NCBI GenBank assembly: GCA_023079485.1
Contig: CM041085.1
Location: 92,205,115-92,269,114, forward strand
Origin: Archilochus colubris
Taxonomy: Eukaryota > Chordata > Aves > Apodiformes > Trochilidae
Reading direction: 5' to 3'
DNA: 64,000 nt
In this document: in pieces, positions 37,417-51,500 of the stretch
Position numbering within the stretch: the first letter of the stretch is position 1
How the letters are laid out: the number at the start of each line of letters is the position of its first letter
Position numbers and translations under genes: made by a program
Notes under the pieces: model-generated
The model's database searches: none
What the model saw: the letters and a program-made list of their open reading frames with translations, nothing else
Told to the model about the DNA's origin: nothing

Positions 37417-39934
37417 TCCACTGGTCTTTATTTTCTGACCCCAGTATATGTATATGAGAGACAGAGTAAAAGAGTAAGTGAGAGGGATGCTTAGAGATGA
37501 AGAAGAAAGAGCCCTGTAGATGGTTCCTAGACCTCTGTGTGTGCCCTTAGACATGGTTCCACCCCTTCTCCTGGGGAAGGATGGCTGCACAGCTAGCAGA
37601 GGGTAGCCCTCTTTCTTCATGACCTTTGAAGTTTTTCAGTTACACAGTTAGTTATCTTCTTCAAGCTTACCTAAACCATATTTTCCAGTCTTCTGGGGTT
37701 TTACATGTCCTTGTGATTCAGGCTCAGTCTTAGAAATCTGTTTGTTTGCCCATGTGGTATACACGTGATTGTTGTAACTTCCAAAATACTTACTTCAGGC
37801 TGACTCTTGCCATTATTTTTCTTTTCTCACTTGCTCTTACTTAAACATCCTCCTTTGCCTCACTTGGGAAACATTACTGACTATAATATTATTACTTCTA
37901 CAAGCAGGCAGCAATACAAAATTGACCAGAAAGTAAACAAAAAATATAATTACATTAATTTTTTCTAGTTGGTTGGAGACCTTTGCCTTATCTTGCTCTC
38001 CACCTGCTCTCTTTCCCAGAAACATAAATGTTCTGGAGTATCTTCCTGATTAGGCTTAAGCTGTCCTTCTCATCACTTACTCCCAAGGCCCTTGAACTGC
38101 TGGAGTTCGAATGACAAAACCTTAACTATGTAGTTTGTGATCCAGATTCAGGGCTTAAAGCTTTAAAGATCAAGGATGGGTATACTTGTCTCTTGAAGAC
38201 AGAAGTAGTTTGGGGTAATGCAGGGGTCAATAATGAGAATTTTATACTACTTTAGTAAGAGGTAAGCCTGCAGTTAATTTGTTTTATAGTATATATTTCT
38301 AACATTATAGAAACTTACATACAACTTCACATTGTGTACAAGTAAAAATCAAATTATTAAATTATTAAATTAAATTATTAAAAACTAGCCTTAGGCCTGA
38401 GATAGACCAGTTGGAACAAGATTTTGAGTACATTAAAGTCTAATTTGCTGTTGATCCATTAGCAATAGAAAACATCCCATTTAAGCTGTTTCTCTTCAAT
38501 ATAGGTTCCATGAGAGTTCAGTTCACCACAGGAAGAATAATTCTTTTATGGAATGGCAAGATGTCTTCTGTTTTTTTGATCTTGAAGTTCTGATGAACTG
38601 CAGATCCAAATCCTGCTCTAGGCCATGGCCAGGAACATGAAACAAGAACTCTGGGTTCATGCAGGCTCTTGCTACACAGCCAAAAGGATCTTCCAGTCAA
38701 AAGGAGAGCTCACAGCTCCTGGGTTGCTTCTGACTGAGAAAAAAGGTAAAACCTGTAAATAAATGCATTGAAAGAGAAAAATTAAATTGGGCTAGAGGGA
38801 ACAAATTATTATTTGATTATCACATGGTTTATTTTCAAATCTATAATCACTTTGACAGGTCTGTGTTGGCATTCACAAGGACCTGCTTTTGGCCTAGTAT
38901 TCACCTCTCTGCTTGAAGGTGAGGTTGGCAAAAGGATGAAAGGTCTCTGTGTTTTTCCAATCCCAGAAGTGCCTGAAGCTAATTTTCTTCCCAGAGCTGG
39001 TTACAGAGGATGCTCAGAGCCTCCAGTGTTTGCTTGGGTGTTTGTCGTCCTAATGAGCTTTGTAAAACCAAGCCTAACTTCCTTGTGATGCTTTTTCTAA
39101 TGCTAAAATTTGGGTAGGATTGAAGGTTTCACTAGGTTTTTCAGAGGTCTCTGGCCATCAATAGTAATACTGGGAGAAACAGAAGGGAAAAATAAACTAG
39201 GGAATAGAGCAGCCTGTATCAAATAATAACATCACATAAAAGTCATAAAAAGTTATGTTAATATTTCAAAGTATCAACAACATTGTAAGTCTGAATGCAG
39301 TGCCTAGAAATGGCAGGCTTATTCTTTGCTGCATAGATTCATGAACTACCAAGGAAGTTATTATAAGTTGTGTAAGTGATAAACAAGTTCCAAAAATATT
39401 CCATCTTCAAAGACAAGATTTTGTTAACTGTCTACATATCTGTCCAGAAAATACAAATGACATGATTAGGGACTGTTTGTTGGCTGAATGATACAAAGCA
39501 AATGCTGGAGTTCACTCATGAACTCAAGGCTCCAAGCCTGAAACAGATTCAGTGAACTCCACATCCAAGTAAAAGGTATTTATTTGCTCTTACTGCTCTG
39601 AGCTCAAGTAGAGATGTTTCAAGCACAGAAGAGAAAGAACATGCAAATACTGGAGTAGCTGTACTAGGTCAATCCCATTCCACATTATGTCTGTAACATA
39701 AGTGGTTAGAACAAAATATTTGCACAAGTTTGTAATCTGTCTTCATCTTACAGCTCTTTCAGAAGCAAATGTGGTTTGGGGGTGATGGATAAAGTGTACT
39801 GAAAACTCAAACATAGCTGAAACCCCAAGCAGAGAAAATGCACTCTTGTTTCAATATTTTTTTAAAAAAACTTATGCTGTGAGGTTGTGGGAGGAAGGAG
39901 ATACACAGTGATGGCACTTCGGCAGTGCTCTCTC
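37417..39934. other. Intergenic sequence, nothing recognised
   Basis: No coding or repeat feature could be supported. A plus-strand frame of 91 codons near 38813-39088 has no recognisable content. Confidence 0.4.
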
Positions 39935-40207
39935 CGTGACAATGAGACAGCAAGACTCAACAATCACAAGTTGCAGCAAGGGGAATCCTAATTGGGCATC
40001 GGAAAAATTCCTCTCTGTGAGGGTGGTTAAGCACTGGGATGTGCTTCCCGGATAGTCTGTGGGATCCGCCTCTGTGGAGATTATCAAAAAATGACTGGAG
40101 AAGGCCTTGACCCTTCTTTTTATTTTTTTCAGCTAGACAGACTTGAAGCAGGAGGTTGGACTAGATGACTTCTAGAAAATCCATTCCAACCTAATTTTTC
40201 TGAACAC
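39935..40207 (+). repeat. CR1 LINE 3' fragment
   Basis: The order of motifs is that of the CR1 3' region: a degraded version of the tract with CAAGTTGCAGCAAGGGGA, then TGAGGGTGGTTAAGCACTGGGA, then the GGAGGTTGGACTAGATGACTTC block, then CCATTCCAACCTAATTTT-like terminal sequence. A T-rich insert at about 40115-40130 interrupts it. It is old and diverged, with a missing 5' end. Confidence 0.85.
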
Positions 40208-42359
40208 TATCTTGGGCAAAACATACTCACAAATTCAAGTGTTTGTGGCCTGTCTCCATTCCCCTTCAGCTATCTGGAACTGAGAATTAACCTGTGTGAT
40301 AAATTTCCAGAGGTGGATTTGAGCTATCATCTTACATTTACCAATCATGAGGCATCATGTTCCTGCAATTCATTTTGATCAAACAAGGACATTAAAATTT
40401 AAGTGGCAATCCTTATCTGACTGGTACTTAATTAGTAAATGAATAAGGGTAGTTAAATTCAGGACAAAAAAAATAGACTGAGGAGTAATTTAGTAAAAAT
40501 TACTGGGTTATGAACACGGAAATTGGCAGTTGCCCTTTTCAAGGATTAAATTTGTTTTGAAATTGAATCACTTATACAGGAAAAAGCCACGTGTTTTTAA
40601 TTTATACCTGAAGTTCAGTTATGCTGCATTATAAATGTATGGCAAGATACAGTGAGGCAGACTATCCTAAAAATGCAAAGCAGCACAAAAACCTTTTCCA
40701 AAGGAAGTTGATGCTATCCTTTTTATTATTATCAAAGCTTAAGCAACTTCTGAATGAAGTAGCCAAAGTGACTTTGACTCAGACAAGTGACTTTGATGAC
40801 TAATACAGGACCTTAGGCACCTGTGTTGAAAATTACTCATCAAATAAACCCTTCTCAACTGTTATTTAAACTGACTCCGCAGGGTCTTACTTTTCCATTT
40901 TAAAGCTCCAGGGTGCCTGTTACCTGTGTATATAGAGATTCTGGGCCCTTCTGGGCACCTTCACAACTAACTTGTATGATCAACATACAGAAGCATTGAA
41001 TTCCTCCTCCTGCATCCCATGTCATGCTCAGATCAAAAGATTTCTAGGCACTTAGGTCCTCTGTTGGCTGCAGTCCTCGCAGCTGTATTTCAGTTTTCAT
41101 TTACTGTCATTTGCAGTGAAATTAAAGAAATTGCTCCCATAATATTCCCCTTCAATCAGCTTTAGTTCAAGCCCTTAATACATGGTGCAAATCTCCTGAG
41201 AGACCCGAGCAGAGTGCATGGGCTGCTGTGAGTAAGGAAAGCTTCCGGTGACCTCAGAAACGTGTGGTGCTGGTGACCTTCTACTTCATGAACCTGCATG
41301 CAACACAGCCACACCTACAGGAAGAACAACAGGTATGAGCTTATGTCCAGTTGTTATTGTGTACATCCTAGCAGTAGGAAGCAACAGAGTAGTGGAGTTG
41401 GAAGTAAAGTAAACACCACCGCTTAGATTTTGATCAATAACTTCCAAAGTGACAATAACATTGGGCTTTCAATTGCTGTATTATTCATAGCAGAAATAGT
41501 TGTGGGTTTTTTTTGTTTTTTTTTTTTTTAAGAAGGATCATAATTAATCATGGTCTAAATTTTGGAAACTTTTGCTTATGTCAAAAATAACACAAATTGA
41601 GCAAGGAATATCAATTGAAGTAACTACAGATGTGATAAGCAAAAAAGTGTTCCTTGAGGACTATTTTATAAGCTAATGACTTAGTAGCCTGCTGTTTAGT
41701 TTCCTTTATGCCCTTACCCAAATATGCACCTTACATACTGTTTTAACATACCTTCTTAACAATATAGTTTTCACTGCCAAAATTTGCTCTTTTCCATGTC
41801 ATCCTTCAAGTTCCCAATAAAGCTTGGCTATTTCTAAAACAAACAAAAAAATTAATTCTCCTTTCCACCATATTTGTCCATTATTTTTACCAGATATTCC
41901 TCCATAGCCTTATAAAATGTGGAAATGCACATAGCACTGAGGCTCCATACCTGGTTTATAAGTTTTAATTTGATTTAATTTCAGATTGGGTACTGCAGGA
42001 AGCCACTTACAACAAATGTCAATGGTATGTATGGTAAGAAGAGTTTGAATGACTGTGTTTAGCTGAATTCTCTTTACACCATTGCCAGATAGAAAATAGC
42101 ACAGTGGAGATCATCATGGTGTCAATGAACATATAGGAATCCCTATAAATAACCTTCAGAGATTTCTGAAACTGCCTAATTGTAAGGGTGATTGTGGTTT
42201 TTGAGACTGGAAATATGGAGACTGGCTGAAAGGAGATTCACACAAGTTTTAATTCTGTGTAGTGTAAAAATTAACACTGATTCATTGTTACAGCTGCTGG
42301 AATCTATTTTGTTAGGAAGTAAACTCCGGACATGCATTAATCAGAATGATGAAGATGTT
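40208..42359. other. Intergenic sequence
   Basis: Nothing was recognised except a T-run near 41506-41531. Confidence 0.4.
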
Positions 42360-42512
42360 CAGAACACTGAACAGGCTGCCCAAACAGGTGGCAGATGGAG
42401 TGTGGAGAAATTCAAAGCCTGCCTGGACACCATCCTGTGCAACCTACTCTAGGTAAACCTGCTCTGGCAGGGGGGTTGTACTAGATGATCTCCAGAGGTC
42501 CCATTCTGTGAA
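42360..42512 (+). repeat. CR1 LINE 3' end fragment
   Basis: GAACAGGCTGCCCAAACAGGTGG is followed by TTCAAAGCCTGCCTGGACAC, CTGCTCTGGCAGGGGGGTTG and ACTAGATGATCTCCAGAGGTCCC, the standard order of the CR1 3' UTR. The terminal octamer tail is only weakly preserved. Confidence 0.9.
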
Positions 42513-43129
42513 ATGTGTAGGAGAATCTGTCAGCTTTGAGGAGAACTGTCACAGTGGACCTCATTACTCCAATGAATTATTGTCATCTTAGTAAGTGGCA
42601 AACCAGCTGGAAATGCACATAATACATTGGGAGCTTAAAATATTCAGTCTGGAACTTCAAATAGATCAGCAAATTTGGCACAAAAAATGAGGCACATAGC
42701 ATATATGTACTTTTCAGAGTACTGAAAAGGAAGAAAATAAAAAAAGGAAAATTCATCATATCATAGCGGTTTATTTAATAAGAAAACCTGATTAATTTAT
42801 TCATAGAGCTAAATAAAAACATTTGGCCATAATATGCCAGTGCTCATACTTAAGATGTAGTTCTTCAACTTAAAATTGATTATTAAGAAAAACATACTTT
42901 TTAAGTCCATAAAACAGGAAAGATTATAGTGAATTAAGATCAATATTTTTGTCTATTTGTTTGCACTGGGCAAATTTATTTACAGATATTGCATCCTAAT
43001 TCTAATGGAATTTCTGTGATATTAAATGACATTTAGTGCTAGTAAACATTTGCATTTGAATGTGTGTGTACTACAGCCTGCATTAAATACTCCTGAAGAC
43101 ATTGAAAGCACTTTTCGAATTACTATATA
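42513..43129. other. Intergenic AT-rich sequence
   Basis: No feature was seen between the CR1 fragment and the LTR target duplication. Confidence 0.45.
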
Positions 43130-43459
43130 TCTTATTGTAGAGAAATAAGATAAATCAGGTGCCTCAAATTGCCAGTGAGCGGGTGTGAGTCCACCTGCGC
43201 CTGATTAGGACAGGCCCCTATTGGGCATGAGCAAGGCCGGGGGGCCAATAAAGGTGGAACACACACCCACAGAGCAGACCCAAGCTCACTCCGGTACGAG
43301 GCATGGAGAGGCCAGCAGCTCATCGAGCCACTGGAGCAAGAAAGGCTCTTCCCACCACACTTCTACCCTGGAAGCGCTGTGTGGTGGCTGGAGTCCTGGA
43401 AGAGACCAGCGACTCATCGAGCATCAGGAGCAATAATGGCTCCTCCCGCAACATCTTAT
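43130..43459 (+). mobile_element. Solo LTR (43136-43453) with 6-bp target site duplication
   Basis: A GC-rich island of different texture sits in AT-rich DNA. It starts TGTAGAG and ends GCAACA, giving TG...CA termini, and is flanked by TCTTAT at 43130-43135 and again at 43454-43459. A length of 318 bp with a 6-bp duplication is typical of class II (alpha/beta-related) retroviral LTRs. An AATAAA at about 43247 suggests plus orientation, though both strands have TG...CA ends so orientation is provisional. There is no internal retroviral sequence beside it, as expected from LTR-LTR recombination. The 3' part contains an imperfect internal duplication (43305-43359 and 43398-43453). I cannot name the family. 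Confidence 0.8.
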
Positions 43460-46400
43460 TTCTTATCTTTCACTATTTTATGCATCATCCTACCAAGTTT
43501 TGGCTCAGGCTTGCTTATGTGAGATAATTAGATACAGTTCACTCTGTTCCTTTTCCCTTAGAAGGAAAGTTGTTTACATTTTATACTGCTTGGGTTTGTA
43601 GGATTTTTTTGAGGAACAGCTGTGGGATTTAAAAAACAAATAAAGTAAAAAGTAAAACCAACCTGTATGTTTTTACTAAATATTTCAGATGGAAGAGACA
43701 TGCTTTGCATGTGAAATGCAAATTGTTAAACATGCAGTGATTATTATTTTAAGTCTAAAATAATTTTACACTTCTTAGAATGACCTACAGAAAAATTCCT
43801 TCTCTTGGAGACTCAGTTTAGCCTTAGGCAGAAAGTTGGACTGTTGTGCACATGAATTCACAAGAGTACTGTGTTGAACAACGAATCTCATTTACAACTT
43901 TTTAATACCAGCTGGATCTTTTTTTGAATGAAAGCTGGGTTTTTAATAAAATGTCAGAAGTCTGTTTTTCCATTAATTTAATTGATTCCACCTAGTTCAT
44001 GCATTATGCAATTTAATGAACTGCTAAACTTCCTGATTAGATTTCAGTTACAATAATGAAAACAATAAATTATTTTATCGTGTTATAAAATACTTAAAAG
44101 GAAACAGAAATACATGGTAAAGATAAAAAGGGCAATAAAAATAATTTTAATGACATTGTGTATGAAACCAGAACTTTCAAACTTTTAAACCGCTTAACTA
44201 GTTTGTACAATAAAATCTTTATGTAATTAAAATAGAGATGCCTATAGGGAAAATCCATACCAAAACAGTGATGAGAATTTCAAACTCAGGTTCTTAAAAT
44301 GTAAAGAATATAAAAAATAAAGGCTTCCTGTGTAAATTTCATTTTGCCTTTTATATGTATTCCTATTATCAGACAGCTTTTAATTACATTATTGGATAGG
44401 TGTTGGCTTCCTCTCTTATTCTGCCTTATTCACTAAAGGGGTCGTTACTCCATATTTCTTTTTTCAGTACTTAATATCAGATCTCACTTAGTACCCATCA
44501 GGCAGATCCTGCATCAAATGTAGAATTGTTTAATATCTTAATGGATGATTGGCCTGTGCTCTCACCATTCATCTGTGGTTCCCTACAAAAATCAAGTGCC
44601 ACTGTTATCATAATTTTATAACTGAGAAATTGAGACACACAAAGATTAAGTTCAGAGTTGTCAAAAACATCCCCTGATTTTGGATGTCCAACATGAGGTG
44701 TCTCATGCTTCATTTTCAAAGCACATAATACTTATATCACATTTTTTCTCTTCAAAACTCAGCTTTAATCGATTTGAAGTTAATTGACCTGATGAACAGT
44801 ATTGCAGTTGTGCCTCCACCTGGATAGGCCAGGGTTGGATGTTTTGCAAATGGATTTATAGCTCTGTACATTGAGTGTCACAACTATGACTTGCCAGAAG
44901 AGGAAAATGGTGCTTCAATTCTGTTTGGGTTTTTGGAAGGGCTCTGATAGTTTTGTGCACACATTAAGTGTATGGAGTGTATCATAGAGATGCTGAGCTA
45001 GTGCCACTTGAGTTGAAAAGTCCATATGATGCTACATGTATTATGAAACACAAGTACAGGTCCTGTGCTAAGAAGTGGTATCTGTATATCAGCACAGTGA
45101 CACACCTCTAGTAATGAGCCTCAATTTTCAGATGGATGAATTGGCTCACTCATAGTAACTTAATGCAAAAATTCCTTTGTTTTGGAGCCAGCTCACTTGT
45201 CACAGTCTGCTAACAGGGTAGGCTGCCCATAGAAGTATCTGTGCCTGCTTTCCTTAACCATGATTGATGCCATTCCACTGCTCCTGCAGTGTCTATAGTC
45301 CTGCCTCTCAGTTTTCCATCAGTCACAGAACACATATCCTTCTCTACCAGTACAGATGATCAGAATCCTGTCAAGTTTACCTTCTTTTAGTGTGCCTTAT
45401 TCTGCTTCTGGTGTCAGTTTTCTACTAATGCTCAGTGGCTTCTTGCTCCAGTCATGTGGAACAACCAAGTCAAGCCACTGTGCCCCCTCTTCTCTCTCTT
45501 TCATCCCTTGCTGCCTATTCTTTCTGTCTCTTGCACTAATTCTTTCCCATTGCTGTTTTGAAAGAGTGCACTTGCTTCTACTCACAACTCTTTCCACTTG
45601 ACCTCCCAGATGAGCAGCTCACATGAGTTCGGTTCCATTATTTAGCTGCAGCCTCCTCAGAGCTGCTGCATTGTGGTAAAGCACAGGGAAGCATCTTTCT
45701 CCAGCTGGCAGTTTAAGAACAGAGATGGGAAGGCAAAAAATTATTAACAAGATATACTGGGATATTCCAGCCAACAAACAATATTTGACAAAGCTGGAAG
45801 CATCTGAAATTAGGGTCTTTCCTATGGAAATGCCAGTCAGTAATGTCTGTACCCAGAGCTGTTTATAAGAAGGCTTCAGAATCGTACAAGTGTTTGACTG
45901 ACTCAGCCATAGTGCTCCAGACTTAAGTGTTTTATTTTTGGTGTTGAAAGTATCAGCAGCAAGAAAAGAACCTGTGCATAGGATAGATAACAGAGCTCCC
46001 CAGGCAGTCAGCAAATTAACTCTAAGATGATGTTTGAAAATTCTGCGTTTTCCACTAATTAAAACCAACGTCTCCTATTTTCTTATGAATTTCTCTTTAT
46101 AGTAATTCTCTTAAAACTCTTATTTTTAGTGGAAATGTGTTTCTTGTAAGGTTACTCACAAATGTCCTATGTAACCCCCGGTTCTTTCTCAAGGTCTCCT
46201 GCTTTTCTACCATGCTGTGCAGACTATCAGGCCAAGATCTAGACACACTTCTGACTGACTGACCAGGATGCTCAGGCAAGGTACTGGAATGCATGGGAGA
46301 CTTTTGCTCAGAAGTAGAATTAATCTGGGTTTCTTTTCCCTCTCCAGAAACCAACTTTCATGAAATTCATAGCACTTTAATAAGAAGTTGCCTGCAGGTT

Positions 46401-49400
46401 TGTGCCCAGTTGGCCAATGGACTGCAGAGGCGGAGGAGAGGGGATGGAAACAGCAAACAGACTGGCAGAGAGAAAAGTCACCAACAGACCAGTCCTTGAG
46501 TAAAATAGTCTTGATAGATACTTGAAACACTTGGGATTAAAACTGGATAACCAAAAGAAATAAGCAAAAACTTTAAATGAAGTTAACTTTTCAATTATTA
46601 TGACTAAGTTACCAACATCTGAGAAAATAATGGTTGAAAGTACAGGATTTGTAGAAGATACTTGCTGGCACCTGTGCTTACAGTAGCAAATGGTAGTCAC
46701 ACTCCGGAATGGAGAATTTGCTAATGATAGGGGAAAAAAGCCAAGAAGATGTCTCAATCCTATTTTTTTTTTTTTTTTTTTATCTTGAAGCAGTGTGTCA
46801 GGAAATTCCTGCTAAGGAAATACACAGGTAAATGGAGAATTGTTTCTGAATAAATTAGTATGGAGCTTAATAACAATGCCTACATTTTAATGCTTCTGTG
46901 GACTTTGGTGGAAACAAAAGTAACTGATCTGAAAGATGATCTGTTGATAACTACTGTCCCAACTTGCATCTAGTCTAAACTTCAATTGAGACAGACATCT
47001 TAATTAGGTTAGCACCTGAGCAGTCTCAATTATTTTGAGATCTGAACACCTTACTGTTATGAAAGACATAGTTTTGCAGCTTTTATGCTTTGCCTGGAAG
47101 CAATCTTCTCTTTGGCAGATTTATTCACAGGAAAGATGTTACTACAAGGAAAAGTAATAGAAACATATTCTTGTAACTGAAAACACCACCAAGGAAAGCT
47201 TTTTTTCCCTTGAATAAAGGAATAAATGCAGGCAGGAGTAAAGGATCTTCACTCAGTTATAAACTCCTGTATTTCTTCTCAAAAGGAGTTTCAATATAAA
47301 GCCCAGTGTCTTCTTACCACAGGGCTTTAAAAAAAAAATCACCTTCAGATGTTACCAGTTCTGCTTTGCTTTATTTTCCTTGCATTTCATTTTCTTAGAA
47401 TTCTGTACTTTCCTCCATTAGCAACCATACTAAACCCATGTCTTCCATTCTTATGTCTTACCATTCCATGTATTTTATGTATATATATCAAAATATAATT
47501 TTATATATATATATAAAAATAAATGTAGCTGGCTGAATTTACATTTTGTATCTTTTGTATTTTTATTTAGATATTTAGCATGTCTACCATTGACTCAAAC
47601 TCTCTTTATAATTTGTCATTCTTTATATCCTTAACACAGCATTATCTTCCTACATGAAATAATCCTAATTTTATTTATTCCTTTTCCATAATACCATTGA
47701 TGCTATGATGATGTTAGCAGCTCTTCAGGAAGGAGGCTATACTGAAGCATTTCACTTTGGGAATATGAGTGCAAAGAACTTTGTTGCCATTTTTCAAGGG
47801 CTGTTCTTCTCTGAACTCATCCCTAAATCCTTTTTCAGAGTACATCTTGGTTTTCTTTGTCTGAAAAGCTGTCACTAGTCATGCTGTTAGGGAAAGATTA
47901 AACCAACATCTTTACCTCTTTCCACATCTCAATTTTACATCCATCCTCCTAAATTGGATTAATAATAGAGTAGCTCCAATATGCCCTAATGTTAACTGCT
48001 GTGTTTGTTTGACCAAATATAGGCCATGCAAGGCTGGTTCCTCTCCTCCTGCATGCAATCCATAAGGAAGCTGGAAGTTGTAAATTTTGCTTGTTTAGTG
48101 ACTGCTCCCTGTTGAATCTTTTACAGACATCAGAGCTACCTTGATGCTTTGCTAAGGCCAGAAACACTCATTTTGCCCAGTTTTTTGACATATAGAACAT
48201 GCTCAAACCTGGAGCTCATTTCTGGCGTACCAAGTTGATGGAACTTAGCATGGGTCTGTTTTTGACAACTTTGCCAAAAAATGGTTGTTTTTAAATAAGG
48301 CAGAACTTGGAAAAATATTTAGAAGCACCGGAGCCACCACTATGCTATGGAATGTTCTCAGCCCTGGAGATCTGGCTTGGTCACTATAATCTAAGCCTTT
48401 TGACAGAACTTTAATAAAACGATGACAATTTAATTTCCATGTGTATGATTCCCTCTCTATGTCAGCTATTTTAAATTTCTGCACTTGGATCTGGCTCTGA
48501 GATATACTGTCACAGGCCTTTACAGATCTAAACCTGTACAATTCCATTGCATTCTTAATGTGGTTGTAGAAAGTTTCTTTTGCCTTCAACTACTGTGCAC
48601 AGGCCTGTAGAAGACCATTTCTTGTACCTGACAAGTTTTGTTGTTTGGCTCCAGTATTCTAGCTTTCTTCCTGGCTTCTTCAAACAACATAATTCATGAA
48701 TAGCAATTGATGGTCTCCATCAATGAGTAAACGCTGAGCCTGTACATAAATACCAGCAGATAAGAGGTGGTAATATATTCAGTCACAGGCTTTGCCCATT
48801 ATCAGTGTAGACTTTGTGCTGTTCAGGAATTCATGAGTTTTGAAAATGGTTAAAATTCCCAGTGCACATAAAAAGGGGGTAATTTTTTATCCCACTTTGG
48901 GCAGATACTTTGATATACATCAGAAGTAGTAAAAGCTAAAATAGGGCTGCTACTAAGGAGAACTCCAAATATCATAGAAATATTTTACATCTATTGAAAG
49001 ATCTGGGTTTGATGATTTTGCAGTTTTGAAAAGCTGATTAGTATTTATTTAAAAATACAAGATTTTGAGATCAATTGATTGCTGTGACCTTTTGTTTTCT
49101 CAGTTCTTACAGGGTGACAAGGAAATAAAGGCAGTATTACCTGCCAAAGCAAGATTAACATTCATATTAACTTCAAATGAAGTCAACATGAATAAGCACT
49201 GTTCTTAAGAGGAGAGATTTGTGAAACTTTGTTCTAATTGTCTATGATGGCATAGTAATGAATAGACACTAGTATTTGATAAATAGATCAAACGCTGTAT
49301 GAAATTTAATATAGATATTCACTGTATGTTATCTCCTGTCTTCCTGTAGCTGGCATCAAGCTGAAATTAAAAACATTAATCTGACCAAATCAGTGCATCT

Positions 49401-51351
49401 TGTCTTGTGGCTGCCTGCCCAGTTATCCTCTGCAGTGTGATTCTGTACCCCTGTGTGACCCAGGACAAGTCTGTCTTGTTCAGGGATGTGGTAATGCACG
49501 TCTGGTATTAAAAATGGTGAAATCACAGCCTCACTTGTTCCCCAGGTTGTGCTCCCCTGAGTAAATACTGAGTAGGCTTAAATTCTCCTTTTGCCCGATA
49601 TTGCAGACCAAGAAACAAGCTTAATTTAAAGTGGAAGAAACATCTCCAAAGTAGCATCATGTCTAAGATCAAGGATATTAATCAAAACTTCACGTATTCA
49701 AAGGGCAAATTGTACAAAGACTGTTAGATGTTTTCAGAAGCTTAGAGCCATTTTTATTAGTGGTGGTAAAAGTGATAAAACATGCAGTTTGCTAACACTT
49801 TGATATGCTCTGAGAAGTCAGAGTGTTTTAGATGTCATAGATGAGTGACATCTACAAAGGCCAATAGGTGACCTATCCAGTGATAGTGTGAGGCTGAAAG
49901 ATACCGTGTTTCAGTTTTAGGTTGGTAGTAACTTACATGACTTTTGCTGCACTAGGCTGACATAGTGTTTGGGTGTTGCTAATCCATTAAGAAATAAGAT
50001 TATTCTGCAAGTGAAATTTGTATGAAGTAGAGAACAGGGAAAATATTTCTGGCAGACAGAGTGTTTCCCAGTTTATGCTGCTATTTGGTAGAATTACATG
50101 GTTAATGCAGACAACTGTTGGCATATATTTTCTCTGAAACAAAAAATACCAGTTCACTTTTCTTTGGCTCAGAAATGACTACTAATGCTAAATTTTGTGC
50201 TTTCAGTTGTATGAAATAAACTAGAAGAGAAGCTTCTATTAAATATTTTTAGACAAAAATGTAATTCACCACAAACCCATAATTTTAAAGGTCAAGAAGG
50301 AGGGTCTGTGTTCATCAAAATTACAGAGATAGATGGCTGCATGTAATAGTGTTCCTATAAATCATGGAAACTAAAGACTGACAAGGTAAATATAATATGT
50401 TTGTTCAGAATTGTGTAATTTAATCCAGTGACTTGGAATAACAGCTGAAGTATATTGAGAAACCGTAAGTCTGAGCATCATAGTCAGATCAATCCAATTG
50501 CACTTAGAGAATCATATATTATAAATTATTGATTAGTTTTGTTTTGTTTCCCTGTAAAGCAGGGATTTGCAATGTCAGTCTAGCATCTATGAAATGACCT
50601 AATACCTCCTCTGCTTCTTGTTTTACTGTGAAATTAGATATATATATATGTTGCTTATGAGGCTGCATTCTCAGGAGCACCCATCACTGTTGCACTGAGA
50701 ACATCACTGGTTACTTCATTAAGCTCATGGGCATGTTCCTGAATCATTTCCTCTTCCTCTAAAGGGAGACCTGAACTGCAGTCTCCAAAGGCTGGCTGCA
50801 GGCTCAAAAGATGTATCTAAGCTAGTTTTAACTGGATGAAGTGGATATTGGCACTTAGAAGGTAGCAGGGTAGTGGAGCAGCATGAATCAGTGTGTGTTG
50901 GTTGGCTTCTCCACTATTTATTTGGGTTTCCTGGTGGATTTTGCCACCTTGCTCGGGTATGCTAGCACCACCTGCAACCACAGCAAAACTCACACTGTAC
51001 ATACAGTCCTAACCTCAAATTCTGTCCTGCAGACACTAATGCCTGGTAGACAACAGGGTAAAAATTCCAATACAAACAGGACCTTTAACTCTGGTAACAT
51101 TCCAAATATAAAGAAGTACTCATAGAAAGAAAAATTGTGTTTTTATCTGTTTAGCATGTGGATAACACTGATAAATCACTGTTTCAGGAGTTGGTATGAA
51201 ATGGAATTTGGTGGTGGTAGAGAGAAGAGTCAGTTACTAATTGTAATTAAAAAAATATTAGAAAGAAAGGAAATATTGTGGGTCATGGGCCTTTAACATG
51301 GAAAAATGAAGAAATTCAGACAGGCTTTACACATTACATTTGTGACCAGAT
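43460..51351. other. Intergenic sequence
   Basis: No gene was recognised. Minor simple sequence: TATA-rich tract at about 47476-47522, a T-run at about 46764-46781, and pyrimidine-rich sequence at about 45475-45540. A 149-codon minus-strand frame at 45619-46068 has no recognisable domain. Confidence 0.4.
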
Positions 51352-51500
51352 CACAGAGTCATAGAATCATTTTGTTTGGAAAAAGACCTTTAGGATCATA
51401 AAGTCCAACTGTTAGCCCAGTACTGCCACATCCACCACTAAAGCATTTCCCTAAGCACCACATCTAGGTCACTTCAGTTTAAAAGGTTCATCAATGTCAA
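51352..51500 (-). repeat. CR1 LINE 3' end fragment
   Basis: In plus orientation it reads ATCACAGAGTCATAGAATCAT, then AAAAGACCTTTAGGATCATAAAGTCCAAC, then CCACATCCACCACTAAAGC, which is the reverse complement of a CR1 3' UTR end. The ATTCTATGAC-type tail lies at the left, so the element points to the minus strand. Confidence 0.9.

Noticed and set aside
45619..46068. 149-codon minus-strand frame
   Set aside because: No domain or family resemblance and no flanking splice or promoter signal; likely chance.
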